From positions 97,289-161,288 of the forward strand of contig JAMYHX010000038.1 in the NCBI GenBank assembly GCA_025529335.1: a stretch of 64,000 nt of DNA, read 5' to 3'. The DNA is from Rhizopus sp. PT2906 (Eukaryota; Mucoromycota; Mucoromycetes; Mucorales; Rhizopodaceae). The notes below the pieces were generated by a model that was given only the letters and a program-made list of their open reading frames with translations, was not told the DNA's origin and made no database searches. Each line of letters opens with the position of its first letter. Position 1 is the stretch's first letter. A program made the position numbers and the translations under genes. Of this stretch, positions 31,984 to 43,221 are shown piece by piece.

Positions 31984-32268
31984 AAACCCATTTTTCATGA
32001 CCAATGAAACAGAAAAAATAATTGATATCCCGAAAGATGTCTATCCCCCGGTAATCATCCAATCATATGAAATGATATATTCGCGTGGACTCTTTTATAG
32101 TCTTTAAACACCAATGAAATAAACTCACACGACCTCACTTGATGGTTCATCACCAAACAAAATCCTTTATATAAACCTCGGGTTGTCCTTCCTCTTCTTT
32201 TCTATAAATACTTTAATTCTTCCTTCTTTTCCCTTTTTCTTTACCTTTTTTTTTTTAATAACAAAAGA

Positions 32269-33870
32269 ATGGCAGATCAAATAGAACAAGAGCGAATTGC
32301 TGCTGCCGAACGTCGACTTGCCTCATTAGAAAAGCTTGATGATGTAAAGACTTCAGGTGCTGGTGGATGGAACTGGTTTACTGCTCGTACTATTCTTACT
32401 TCAGGTGCTGGTTTCTTTACTGATTCTTATGATGTTTTTATCATCAACTTGGTTACTCCTATGCTTGGTTATGTTTACTACGCTCACAACAATAACAAGA
32501 TACCTTCTGATATTGAAGGTATTATTAAGGGTATGTCTAGTGTTGGTACATTGATCGGTCAATTGGTCTTTGGTTTCCTCGGTGACATCTTGGGTCGTAA
32601 GATCTATGGTTTTGAATTACTTATCATCATCATTGGTACCATCAACTGTGCAACTGCTTCTTCTACTATCCGTGGTGTCTCTGCCATGGGTTTCCTCGGT
32701 CTCTGGCGTTTAATTTTGGGTATTGGTATTGGTGGTGATTATCCTATGTCTGCAACAATTACTTCTGAATGGTCCTCTGCTGGTAAGCGTGGTATGATGA
32801 TGGCCCTTATTTTCTCTATGCAAGGTATCGGAAACTTGGCTGCTGCTATCGTCACATTGATCCTTTTGGCCATCTTTAAAAATGCCATTATTGCTGATGT
32901 CATGAATTTGGACTATGTCTGGCGTCTCTGTATCGGTTTGGGCGCTGTTCCTGCCGTTGCCACCATCTACTTGCGTTTCACCATGCCCGAATCTCCTCGT
33001 TATTCTCTTAATGTTGAACACGATGTTGAAGCTGCTGCTGCTGCCAAAGGCCAATCTGCTTCTCCTGAACTTGTCGAACAATATACTCGTGTTGAAGAAA
33101 AGCGCGATCACTGGGCTGATTTCAGAGCTTACTTTAGTCAATGGAAGCACTTTAGAGTCCTTCTCGGTACTGCCCTTTCCTGGTTCTTGCTTGACGTCGC
33201 CTTCTACGGCCTTGGTTTGAACAACTCTATTGTCTTGGCTTCTATTGGTTTTGCTAACAAATCTACTCCCTTTGAAACTCTTTGGTACAATACCGTCGGT
33301 CAAATCATCATTACCTGTCTTGGTTCTGTTCCCGGTTACTACTTTACTGTCTTCTTTATTGAACGTTGGGGTCGTCGTCCCATCCAAATCATGGGTTTCG
33401 CCGTCACCACTGTCGTTTTTGCCATCCTTGCCGGTTGTTACCATCTCTTGGTCGAACACGCCATTGGTGCCTTCATCTTCTTGTTCACTCTTGCCCAATT
33501 CTTCCAAAACTTTGGTGCCAACTCAACCACCTTTATTATTCCTGGCGAAGTCTTCCCCACCAAGGTCCGTGCTTCGGCTCACGGTATCTCTGCTGCCTCT
33601 GGTAAGGCCGGTGCTATTCTCGCTTCATTTGCCTTCAATGTCTTGGTCGATGCTGGAGGTCCCAAGGGTGCTCACACTTTCTTACCCGAAGTACTTGGTA
33701 TCTTCGCTGCTGTCATGTTCCTCGGTCTTATTGTCACTCTCTTGTGGATCCCTGAATCCAAGGGTCGTGACCTTGATGAATTTGAAGAAAACTATCAAGC
33801 CAACCTTGAATTACGTAATGTTGCTGGTTCAAGTAACGAATCTGTCGTGATTGAACAAACCAAGCTCTAA
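32269..33870 (+). CDS. PHO84: High-affinity inorganic phosphate:H+ symporter (MFS, PHS family)
   Basis: This intronless 533-residue protein has twelve hydrophobic segments split 6+6 by a hydrophilic loop (about residues 245-290). Hallmarks are GAGFFTDSYDVFIINLVTPM in the first helix, GFLGDILGRKIYG, the PHS signature GIGIGGDYPMSATITSEWSS, MPESPRY, then FFIERWGRRPIQIMGF and NSTTFIIPGEVFPTKVRASA in the C-half. These match fungal Pho84-type plasma-membrane transporters. Codon use is strongly biased (many GGT, CTT, GCT, ATC), suggesting high expression. The leader is pyrimidine-rich with TATAAATA about 60 nt upstream. Regulation by phosphate is expected from the family; the promoter motif support is weak. 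Confidence 0.95.
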   Translation: MADQIEQERIAAAERRLASLEKLDDVKTSGAGGWNWFTARTILTSGAGFFTDSYDVFIINLVTPMLGYVYYAHNNNKIPSDIEGIIKGMSSVGTLIGQLVFGFLGDILGRKIYGFELLIIIIGTINCATASSTIRGVSAMGFLGLWRLILGIGIGGDYPMSATITSEWSSAGKRGMMMALIFSMQGIGNLAAAIVTLILLAIFKNAIIADVMNLDYVWRLCIGLGAVPAVATIYLRFTMPESPRYSLNVEHDVEAAAAAKGQSASPELVEQYTRVEEKRDHWADFRAYFSQWKHFRVLLGTALSWFLLDVAFYGLGLNNSIVLASIGFANKSTPFETLWYNTVGQIIITCLGSVPGYYFTVFFIERWGRRPIQIMGFAVTTVVFAILAGCYHLLVEHAIGAFIFLFTLAQFFQNFGANSTTFIIPGEVFPTKVRASAHGISAASGKAGAILASFAFNVLVDAGGPKGAHTFLPEVLGIFAAVMFLGLIVTLLWIPESKGRDLDEFEENYQANLELRNVAGSSNESVVIEQTKL

Positions 33871-34440
33871 TTTAGACATATCCCCTCATCATTATTTTAT
33901 TCGCATATAATTATTGTAAATAGTCTCCTAATAACAACAAAAATAAACATATTAGTTATCAGTGTAATAATTGTGTCTTGTATTGAACTGGGGCAATAAC
34001 CGAGGTGTCTGCCGATATTCCAACATGTATTCTAAATAGCTTATCTTTCCCTCTCGTATCTCTTTCCTTTATCTCTTTGTCTAATCCGTGTCTTTACGAT
34101 TCATGTGATGACTATAGCGGATGCTTGTAAATCGAACAATAAAAACTTTGTGTAAAAATAAGCTCGACAACATTGAGAGACCCTGAAAGTTGACCGATCA
34201 TGTCTAGTCTCTCCCTTGAGAATTCCTAAACCTACATGTTGCTCTTACACTGATCAAATACGAAAATGTCTCAAGGTAGTCGGTGTTACCTGTCTCTTTC
34301 TATGAAATTGATAAACAAGTTTGAATCAAGATTTTTACTATAGTCAAAGAGTATTTTTTTATACAATAAAAAATCATGGAAGGCATATGTGTAAGCCCAA
34401 AACTTCGTGCTCTTTTAGAGGTTTCTGCCCCCAAAATCTC
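33871..34440. other. 3' flank of the phosphate transporter
   Basis: AT-rich downstream sequence with polyadenylation-like AATAAA at about 33940 and no further supported feature. Confidence 0.4.
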
Positions 34441-34453
34441 CATGTTTTAAATT

Positions 34454-35015
34454 ATGACAGTGGCGTTAATGAACGTGTTAGAGGCGTATATCACAGTTGA
34501 TGTAGTCACTGTACTTGATGAGGTAGCCAACGTTTCGTCGTTCACGTTTCCAGAGCCTGACATTGTAGTGGTTGGGGCTTATAAGATGGCAGGGGTAAAT
34601 GCTGTATATATTCTGTTTGTTGTGCGAATCGAATTACTTACACCGTATATCATGCAAATAGCAATCCTCGTATCCTTATACCCTGTTGCGAAAATGATCT
34701 CTACCAAGTCGTTATTGAAGGCAAACCTCTTAATGGCCACTCTCAAGAAGAAGTTGAAAACATGGTGAAGGAAAACACCAATTACAAACCGAGCCATATA
34801 ATTAAAAATACAAGCGAACAAGGATAAAAATATATGAAATAAACTATACGATTAAGCAATAACTGAAATTATAATTTTATTATAGATTCGCACATGTCCA
34901 TTTCAAAGACAAAAGGGACGCCGCTTTCTTTTTCTGCGAGTATCACAGAAAAAATCTGGTCTTGTCCAACGGCTTGGGCATAGTCAAAGTGAAGCTGTCC
35001 TTTGATAATGTAAGT
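34454..35015 (+). pseudogene. Spliced gene fragment, unknown
   Basis: Three coding-like blocks follow each other on the plus strand in frames that do not join perfectly: VLEAYITVDVVTVLDEVANV (34480-34540), then ENDLYQVVIEGKPLNGHSQE with VENMVKENTNYKPSHIIKN (about 34690-34815), then, after an intron-like gap ending ATTATAG at about 34884, FAHVHFKDKRDAAFFF and SNGLGIVKVKLSFDN. The phase between blocks one and two fails with the obvious splice sites. I infer a degenerated gene or missed exons; the family is unknown. Confidence 0.35.
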
Positions 35016-35790
35016 AATTTCTATCGAATGTAATAATAGAAATTATAAATCAACATATCAATCAATCATTTGAATTACTTCGAACTTTGACGACATGGGT
35101 AATTTATTGAATGAAACAGCTTGTAAACACCAGAATAACAAATTATTGTTCATTTTAAAAAAATAAAGTACAACAATTGAGAAGAAATATTGCATACGAA
35201 GAACGAAAAATAGAAATGACAAAAGAATAGTGTTATAAGAAATACTGAAACTTACTAAGGAAGATCAATAATAAAAATTAAAGTATCTCTCTTTCTTACC
35301 CTTTTCTCTTTGTTTGCCATATTCAAATAAACGAGCCTATGATTGTCTATTATTGTACAAGTTCCCGTTACCATGATTTATTTTTAGCGCAATGCTACTG
35401 GCGATCATTGTCATTGTGTGCAAAATTGGGCCTGCAGTGTCAATACGTGGTATATTGAACATGCAAAAAAAGGGTCAATCATGGCTTTTTGCATACATGT
35501 TCCTATTCAAAAAAGATGAAAGATAGATGAGAAAGGAGTAAAGATAATAAAAATTGCCCATCTCTTTAATTTATATAAAAGATGCCCTTTTGGTATTGAT
35601 CTAACAAAAATACAAAATTGTAGCACGAATTAAATGATCGTGTAACAGTGTATCCATGGTAAATTTATATCCTGTATTCTCCTTTTTCAATAGTTTTCTT
35701 TTTCTTTTCTAAACAAAAGGATCCTGTTTCTCTCTCTCTCTCTCTCATTTTTTTATATTCGCTCGTTTTGTGTATTTTGTATAATTGATC
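35016..35790. other. Intergenic / promoter region of the SH3-TM gene
   Basis: AT-rich sequence ending in a CT-rich leader (TCTCTCTCTCTCTCTC at about 35731) just upstream of the ATG. Nothing else supported. Confidence 0.4.
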
Positions 35791-36747
35791 ATGCGCTGGA
35801 CTACATTATTCAGTTTATTATTTATAACCGCCGAAGCTAAACCTCACCTCTGGAAGGTGAATAAGAGAGCAGAACCAACGAAAAAAGAAACCGAGGAAAA
35901 GACGATTCATTTTGCTAATAATACACAAACTAAAAAATCTACAACATCAAAAAAAAAGACGACGACAAAGAAACCAACAAGTACAACAGCAACACTATCG
36001 AGTGCATCCCTCATACCATCGTCATCTGTCACAGCTTCATCTATTGCTAGTTCATCTATTGCTAGTTCATCTACTGCTCTTCTAGCACATACACCCATGG
36101 TTGTATCAGCACCATCTCCTACATCCACTCAACCCACTACACTTGCTACACCTGCGGCTGCTGCCGAGACTAAATCCAACAGCGGTCTATCCGGCGGTGC
36201 CATCGGAGGCATCGTCGTCGCCGTCGTTGCCGTCATCGCTGGTGTTGCTGCCCTTTTAGTATTTCGTAACCGACGAAAAAAGACAATAATGACTCGTAAT
36301 AACAACAGCTCGGATCCATTCACGGTCGGGTACAGTAATGATAATCCACCTGCCATGCAACAAATGACTTCGCCCACACACCAGAGTTTCAATGACCCAT
36401 CACCTACCCTCGTCTCCTCTCAGCAATATCAAGCTCAGCTACAGCCCTTGGCTCCTCCTCCACCTCCTTTAGCACAAAAAGAACCACAGCAGTCATTGGG
36501 TGTATATACCGTCGCGGCAACTTATTCGCCAACATTAAGTGATGAGATTGATATTCAGATTGGAGACCAGGTCGAGGTCCTGGTGGAGTATGACGATGGC
36601 TGGTGCCAAGGTATCAACCTGAGCCGTAACAATGCAAAGGGTGTATTCCCTAAACACTGTCTTGATTTTTCATCCACTCAAAAAGAACAGACTCAACAGG
36701 ATGATGCTAGAGTAAAGAGAGTAAGCTCGATGCGCGTTGGTTCCTAA
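35791..36747 (+). CDS. Single-pass membrane protein with cytoplasmic SH3 domain
   Basis: This 318-residue intronless protein has an ATG at 35791 (the open frame extends upstream only through a TTG). The N-terminus MRWTTLFSLLFITAEAKP is a signal peptide. A Ser/Thr/Lys-rich, mucin-like outer region follows (about 20-128, with a repeated SSIAS tract), then one transmembrane helix (GAIGGIVVAVVAVIAGVAAL, about 136-155) with a basic stop-transfer RNRRKK. A disordered tail with PPPPP leads to an SH3 domain (VYTVAATYSPTLSDEIDIQI, GDQVEVLVEYDDGWCQGINL, GVFPKHCL). The layout resembles yeast Fus1-type or cell-surface sensor proteins, with outside glycosylated stalk and inside SH3 adaptor. A signalling or polarity role is inferred; partners are unknown. 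Confidence 0.85.
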   Translation: MRWTTLFSLLFITAEAKPHLWKVNKRAEPTKKETEEKTIHFANNTQTKKSTTSKKKTTTKKPTSTTATLSSASLIPSSSVTASSIASSSIASSSTALLAHTPMVVSAPSPTSTQPTTLATPAAAAETKSNSGLSGGAIGGIVVAVVAVIAGVAALLVFRNRRKKTIMTRNNNSSDPFTVGYSNDNPPAMQQMTSPTHQSFNDPSPTLVSSQQYQAQLQPLAPPPPPLAQKEPQQSLGVYTVAATYSPTLSDEIDIQIGDQVEVLVEYDDGWCQGINLSRNNAKGVFPKHCLDFSSTQKEQTQQDDARVKRVSSMRVGS

Positions 36748-36998
36748 ATAACCTTGTATGTATTTGTGTATTGGTATTATTAATAAACATAGATCCCCCA
36801 CACATATGCTCCTTTTTTGTCTTGGTGGTGGATTGTGTGTATATATATTTCAAAGATCTAATCTCTCATAAATACACATACTCCTTTATGATTTTTTTTA
36901 TTTAAAGCGCATGGTTTTTATCGACATGATGTATACAATGTAGATGCATAGAAATATATATATATAATGTGTGTGTTTGTGTACAATTATAAAATGAA
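36748..36998. other. Convergent 3' flanks
   Basis: Short AT-rich spacer between the SH3-TM gene and the securin-like gene on the opposite strand, with TATATATA and GTGTGTGTTTGTG runs near 36956-36982. Confidence 0.5.
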
Positions 36999-38241
36999 TT
37001 ATACATTTCCTGGAATGACAATGTCTGGATTATGTACGGCTCCTGGGTTGTGCTTGATAAAGTGTTCAATATCAAATTGATAACCATGGAATGGGTTTCG
37101 CATCTCTTCTGTTAATTCATCGTCTTCCTCTTGAGCAAAACCTAAATCAAACTCATCAAACACGTCCTCGAAAAAGCCTACAGTAGAATAAATTAGTCAA
37201 ACTTATAAAGTTGTATATGTTTACACATTACCAGGTGCATCATCAGTAGCCAACTGGTCAAATAGATCTGGGACCTCAGCAATAGCTGCCTTCAATTCAG
37301 CATAGACATCTTCTTTAGGCAAATTGGAATAATAATGCGGATCTAGATCAGCAACAAACTCACTAAAGTGAGATAGATCAATTTGAGCAGCAGGGGGATC
37401 AAATAACTCTTGTTCTTTGGGTGGTCCATATTCGACAGTATCAGGGAAATCGACAAGCTTTGGAGACTGCAGATCAGAATCCAACACGTCTTCTTCTGTG
37501 TTTTCAAGTACTTTTTTCATTAAGCTTTGCATGCTAGATGTTGGCATATTCTTTTCAATAGATTCCATCAAGGGTGTTTCTCCAAATGGACTAAAGTCAA
37601 GGTCAAGTCCTTCAGGTGCCCAGTCGTCATCTCCAATATCTATCATTCATATGTTTAATTCTGTTTCTCCTTCTGTCAGATTATAATGTACCTTTTTCAC
37701 GACGACGTTGAGTACGTGCCTCTGCCATGATTGTTGTCAGTTCTTCATCAGGATCTGCAAATGTAGAAAACAAGTTTAACAAAAAAAAAAAGCTGTAAAA
37801 AAATGTATAAATTATACCTTTGTTTCTCTTGGTTGGAAGGGTTAAAGATTGTTTGTCTTCAGTTGTCTTAGCTTTTCCTTTTAAATTGCTATCCTTGGAT
37901 CTCAAACCAAATGAATCTGAACGTGCCAATATGGGTGCGTTGACATTTTTATCCGATAGACCAAATTCTCTTTTCACTGATTTGTTTTGTTCTTCATTAT
38001 CTACATTCACACTTTTAGCTTTGCTTTTCTTTATTTATTGTATTATTTTACTTTTCTCAATTGAATTGCTTGCTTTAGGTTTTAAGCCAAATGAATCTGA
38101 ACGAGTCAATTTGGGAGTATTTATATTTTTATCAGATACACCAAATTCTCTTCTAGCTTTTGCAGAGACTAGTGCGTTTTGTTCAGCTTTGATATCGTTT
38201 TCATTCGTCCTCTTTATTTGTTGTTCTGTTGATCTGTGCAT
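36999..38241 (-). CDS. Securin-like protein with duplicated N-terminal motif; in-frame stop
   Basis: Minus-strand exons 38241-37818 (continuous frame), 37754-37692, 37639-37232 and 37177-36999 join in phase. The first exon contains two copies of a motif of about 30 residues, [KR]REFG[VL]SDKN[IV]N[TA]P.L[TA]RSDSFGL, with an in-frame TAA (38035-38037) between them. The body has RTQRRREKDIGDDDWAPEGL, then FPDTVEYGPPKEQELFDPP, similar to the E-Y-x-P-P patch of fungal securins (Cut2/Pds1), and an acidic, Phe-rich C-terminus ending DIVIPGNV. Securins inhibit separase. The TAA would be bypassed if a 33-nt intron (38051-38019, GTAAAA...CAAAG) is removed, which is shorter than any other intron here. 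Otherwise the allele is interrupted. About 346 residues if spliced. Family call is tentative. Confidence 0.5.
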
Positions 38242-38296
38242 AATGAAGTAAAAAAAGAAAGGATTCCCTCCCCCAATGATCTCATATTTCAATCTT

Positions 38297-38307
38297 GCGC
38301 GCGCGCG
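38297..38307. repeat. (GC)n alternating tract
   Basis: An 11-nt run of alternating G and C in an otherwise AT-rich promoter region, upstream of the securin-like gene. Such tracts can adopt Z-DNA. Confidence 0.6.
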
Positions 38308-38659
38308 TTATTTGCCCAAAAAAAAAAAGTCAAAAATTTGACCAATCAATATCGCGTTGTGTGTTACCGTGTAAACTTGTAATGAATGTGGCATTTTTTC
38401 CCCCCTTTTACAAGTTACTTATTGTCTATACAAAATATGAGGGTATTCTCTCTCATTGCTAATGATGTGCACCTTTGTTTACAAGCATTATTTGATTGGA
38501 CACTTTAAGCAGAAATAAATTCCTACTTGTATAACAATAGAACCGGAATCTGAAATAATCAAAGTTTTTATTCATTATCCTTTATCCTCTTCTTTAACAT
38601 TTCTTTCTCTTTTTCTTTATTTCTCTCTCTTTATATATATATATATATATTTATTAATA
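38308..38659. other. Divergent promoter region (securin-like / SUN genes)
   Basis: About 400 nt between the two divergent starts. It contains T/C-rich runs and an (AT)n microsatellite (about 38632-38651) directly upstream of the SUN gene ATG. Confidence 0.5.
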
Positions 38660-40266
38660 ATGGTTCGACCAAGAGGAAACAACACATACAGACAATCACC
38701 TCTTTCAAGGCAGCAGTCCTTTCTTCAATCACCAGCAAGAAGTGAGGCTGCTATCGATGCCAATAGTCCAGGAGAGAACATCCTAGACATCAATAATATC
38801 AACCACGAGGCAGTAAGGAATGATATGGACTTGAGAAGTAAGTAAACAAAGGCGCTCCTATGTGTTTATACGAGTTTCTAATTTATTCTATTTTAGGCAT
38901 ATCCAGGCGACCTTCCGCATTCAATTCCCAGCCTAACGAGACGATCAACACTGACGAAGAGACAAACGTTGACGAGGGGTTTGAAGACCTGGATTATGTT
39001 GAAGAGTTGCAATTCCTGGCAGATCACCCTGAAGTAGAAGCAGCCATGAGACTCGTGACAGACAAACGAGAACAAATGCTATCAAAGAACCATACAACAG
39101 CCATCAGACCATCCTCTCCACAAGCAGATACAGACATCAAGACATGCATGGGGCTCACTCGCTATTGTCTCAACAAGTGGTTTGAAGCAATCATCTTTCA
39201 ATTCTTCATGATCTACTGGGTTATCAAGGAACCCATCATCCGAACGATCACCTTCTTCACGATGCTTGTCTCAACCTTCCTGGTGACGCCCGCTCTTTTC
39301 ATTTGGTCAGTCTTGTTCGATCGATGGACTCCTTCCAACCAATTACGCCATCGAATTGCATCTATCATCACAACTGCATTATTTGTATCATTGCTTTACA
39401 ATATTTACCCCCATCTGCCCACTGATATGCTTCCATCTATCTTTGGTGACCCGCATGCAGCTGAAATAGCTGAGCTGTTGAAGAAATCGGAAACCTTCAA
39501 GATCAACGATCACGGACGCCAGCTAAACATTATCAATAACAAGTTTATCCAGTACGATGACAAATTTGATCTCATGAACCAATTACTTGTCCAGCATGGA
39601 ATTAAACTTGAAGAACAAAAGATCAAAATTGATGAGCATGAACTTGAACTTGAACAACAAAAGCATAACCTTCGTCATATTAAGACTGTCACTGATGATC
39701 TGACCAAAAAGTACGAAAAGCTGCATCCTCCTGCTGACGATAAGATTGACTATGCCTTGCTGTCGCAAGGTGCGCTTGTCATTCCCTTCATGACTTCAAA
39801 GACTTTCCGACCACTTCCAACGTGGGTCCGTGCTGCCCGGCGCTTCGTTGGTCTCAAAAAAATATCAGGATCAGGGCCAGAAATAGCACTTCAACCTACA
39901 GTTCATCATGGCGAATGCTGGTCCATGCAAGGCGCTTCCGGAACACTGGCCATTCTTCTTCCCCAACCTATCGTGATTGATGGTGTCACTGTTGAATACC
40001 CCTTGCCAGAGACAGTGATCGATATGAGCAGTGCTCCCAAAGACATCCAAATCCTTGGAGCTAAGGATATCAATCAGTCCAATTATGCGCAGACTCTTGG
40101 TTTCATTAAGTATGATATTCATAAGCATCAATCCGTTCAAACGTTTGAGTTTGAATCAACTAAGCATCTCACCGTGGTACTTGTTCAAGTGTTGTCGAAC
40201 TGGGGTAACAGAGAGCATACGGACCTATGTCGCGTAAGGATTCATGGAAGGCCTAGCCTTGAATAA
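38660..40266 (+). CDS. SUN-domain inner nuclear membrane protein
   Basis: Two exons (38660-38837, 38897-40266) encode 515 residues. The N-terminal nucleoplasmic part is Ser/Arg-rich. Two hydrophobic segments follow (TITFFTMLVSTFLVTPALFI, about 190-215, and IITTALFVSLLYNIYP), then a coiled coil with repeated KIKIDEHELELEQQKHNLRH. The SUN domain itself covers about the last 190 residues: DYALLSQGALVIPFMTSKTF, GECWSMQGASGTLAILLPQP, EYPLPETVIDMSSAPKDIQI and the C-terminal LCRVRIHGRP. SUN proteins pair with KASH proteins across the nuclear envelope (LINC complex), tethering the spindle pole body or cytoskeleton. Domain order and length fit Sad1/SUN proteins. Confidence 0.93.
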
Positions 40267-40514
40267 ACACTACACAATTAGCTTTTCTTCGTCTCTCTCT
40301 TTCTTTCTCTCTGTTTCTCTGTTTCTTGTTTTCTCTATTTCTGATAAGTCCAAATGAATTTTTCAAAAACAAAAAAGAGCAAATCAACAAAACAAAGAGA
40401 TGCATATATTATGTATAAACAATACAATGATATCGTCACCCCTTCTCTCTCTTTTTTTTTTATGCATATGCATGTAGTTGGGCTTTTAAATAATAATGAA
40501 CTTTATTTTACAAT

Positions 40515-41542
40515 TTACAAAGAAGCATCCTTAGACTTGAAACATTTGCTAAAGAAATTGACTGTCAATTGAATAGCTTCAGTAGCTCTCTTCTTGTTAT
40601 TTTCGTCATTATAATCTCCACGAGCAGCACAGAAACCATGGTTCATATCATCAAAGCGGTGGTGTTCACACAAGTTTCCAAATGGTTTCTTGTGAAGAAT
40701 GTTCATGTATTCGGTCTGCACATAAGACATTTAGCAACTGATATTTATAAATAAAAAAGCAAAAAACTTACCATGTCTGGTTCATCTTTGGAAGGAATAG
40801 CCAAGATAGGTGCATTAGCAGTTTCTGCATCTTTAGGATCAACAAATGAAGGATGGATCAATGAGGCTCCGACAAAGAAAGGTAACTTTGCGGTGACTTG
40901 AACAGCAATCTAGTCCAACACCTTAGTCATCATTCTCTTTTCATAGCATTTCCCTTTCTTACCTTGGCACCCCAACAGAAACCTACTAAAGTACCAGCGA
41001 CAACACCTTGTTCTTTAAGATAGTCTTGTACGCGTTCAATCTGAGGTTCAATCTAGTTCAAATATGGGTTAGTGGCCATTGCAGAAAAAAAAAAAAAAAA
41101 AAAAATAGTACAATCTCTATTGTGGCTCTTTGGCCAATCCAAGCCATGAGTCCTTCACGATCAAAACCGTTCTGGAAAAAGCGGCCACCATCATCTCCAC
41201 GGAAAAAGTCTGGCATAACAACTCTCCATCCACACTGTTTAGCCAAGATATCACAAAATTGCTTTGTGTTGTTACTAAAATAGACATGTGTGTCAATGGC
41301 ACAGACACATACGCGCATATAATACTTACTGAAGAGCATAGATATCATAGATGACCAAAACAGCTTTTTTAGCATCCTAGTTTAAGTGTTTTGTTTATAT
41401 CCTGCATGCGTTGCTTATCGTATTGTTTTACCTTGGGACCCACTGTGTATAAAGGAAGATCGCCCAGGTTTTCCATAGATCCCACTGGGTTATAGTCAGA
41501 GACGACAGCAGGGATGGAACAGCAAGCGTTGGAGTAAGACAT
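40515..41542 (-). CDS. Dienelactone hydrolase family protein (Aim2-like)
   Basis: Six minus-strand exons (41542-41432, 41376-41330, 41274-41112, 41052-40963, 40909-40772, 40715-40515) give 249 residues. It starts MSYSNACCSIPAVVSDYNPV. The alpha/beta-hydrolase catalytic triad is visible: Cys in the nucleophile elbow VGFCWGAK, Asp in IPSKDEPDM, and His in DDMNHGFCAARGDY. VMPDFFRGDD is also typical. DLH-family enzymes hydrolyse lactones or esters; in yeast the related Aim2 is cytosolic with an uncertain substrate. It is convergent with the SUN gene, about 250 nt apart. Confidence 0.93.
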
Positions 41543-43221
41543 GATGGGAAAAGAAAAGAAGTTTTTTTTGTTTCTCGTGATTTCTTGATGACAAGGCCGG
41601 CCTTATATAATCGTTCATCAATAAAAATTACCCGCGGATTAATTTTTTCCCTTTGTCCCCTTTCTTTACGCATGTATAACCTCTTCTATTATTTGTCATT
41701 ATTTTACCTAATCGGGTATTCTATTAATGTATTATTAATCAGAACCATATGAGATGATAGTACATTTTTACAAGGGAGGGTGTACAAAAAGGTATATTGT
41801 TCGATAACCTGGCTTGTTTATCAAAAACCCTCCCCCCAACGAAATTACCACAAGGTTTCTTTTACAGCTTAGTTGATGATGGGAGTTACAGATAAATAAC
41901 GCATGAGATCCCTGTAGTGTTGTATGTTCTAATAATCTCTATTTGAGAAGCAAGTATCTACTAACCGTTGGATTTTTCATTAAATGAACCGTCTCTCACA
42001 GACACATAAACCTCTTTTGAAAAAATTGTTTCTTGATTAATGCAGATATTGGTGGTTAGTATTGATTATTTAAATCTTATCTGCAACTTTATCTTTATTC
42101 ACTGTGTTTCCTCTGATTTTTATGTGTACCCTCTCCTCTCTTTTCAGGTGCTGTATCCATTATATCTCAACTACGTCAAATCAGTCAAATGACACGGAGA
42201 TTAACTCTGCTGTGCGGTGACTGAGACTTTGCGTAGTGAACCTGAAAGCGAGATTTGAGCTTTTTAAACAAGAGGTAAAAAAAAGCCTTGTAGTGTATGC
42301 TCGATCTATTATGACACTAGAGCATCAAAGCCTTGCTGGAAGGTTGACCAACTTTTTTCCGTCCTGCTGCTGTTTACGGTAGTTTTAAGCACGTGGATAT
42401 AACGAATGAACCGTGTCTTTTGAGATTTTAAAGATTGATGTGAATAATATATGGATCTGTTGCCAATGCTGGATTGTTTATTATCGCCGTTTGGGACACA
42501 TAGTCCAAGTACACGTAACAGGTCCTGCTCATAACATAACAATGCAACCTGTTAAAAATCATAATATTTGGCTTGGTGAACCTATTACTTGCACACAGGT
42601 TTCTACTACACGATTGTTTCATGAACTGCTCAGATTACTCTTAGGCCCATGTTTATAGATTACGTGGATCTTTAGCATCTCCTTTTTTTTTTATATACAA
42701 AGATTGCTTTATCCACTATAGAACGTGCAACGCGTCAAACGGCATTGACTTGATCGTTATTCCTTATGTATTTAGATATCTTACAAATAAGTACGGACAT
42801 CAAGCCTTAAAGAAATTCAAAGGCTATATATAACGCGTGTCGAGTGTATATTTTATCATTCTTTCTCTCCTTTTCTCCTTTCACAGCCATTGTGTGTATT
42901 TAAGCCAATGTTTAGAGTGATTCAATCTATCTTCCCAATATTGATATATCGTCACTCTACTTGTGCGCAAATCTGTGAGCTCGCCTATTAATCCATCACG
43001 ACCAATGAGAATTAAACATGACGCGTCATATAAATATATCTACTTGGTGGTCAATCTTTTTTGCTTTTCGTCTTCTCCAGCTTATCTCTTACAAGATAGG
43101 TTGCTTATAAGATAAATATAATAGATACCTTGTTGGCTGTGTAAATCGAATAATTTACATTACATTATACAAATAGCAAACCATATAAACTTATGTCGTA
43201 TTGTGTTCAAAACATAAACCT
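41543..43221. other. Gene-poor region
   Basis: AT-rich, with no convincing gene. The frame at 42413-42658 (WICCQCWIVYYRRLGH...) lacks support, though its ATATGGATCTG motif near 42449 recurs near 45736, hinting at shared relic sequence. Confidence 0.4.

Larger units (their letters stand above)
28014..32268. other. Large gene-poor region
   Basis: About 4.2 kb without a convincing gene. Features seen are (GA)-rich runs near 28218-28245, two C10 tracts (28300-28309 and 28351-28360), and a 45-codon minus-strand ORF at 29889-30026. The last 400 bases are the promoter of the phosphate transporter. The frame at 30094-30330 has no supporting features. Confidence 0.45.

Noticed and set aside
32710..33507. 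265-codon minus-strand frame opposite the phosphate transporter
   Set aside because: It is a shadow of strongly biased codon use in the real gene; the product has no hydrophobic core or motif.
33230..33850. 206-codon plus-strand frame within the phosphate transporter
   Set aside because: An alternative frame of the same gene, Leu/Ser/Pro-rich, an artefact of codon bias.
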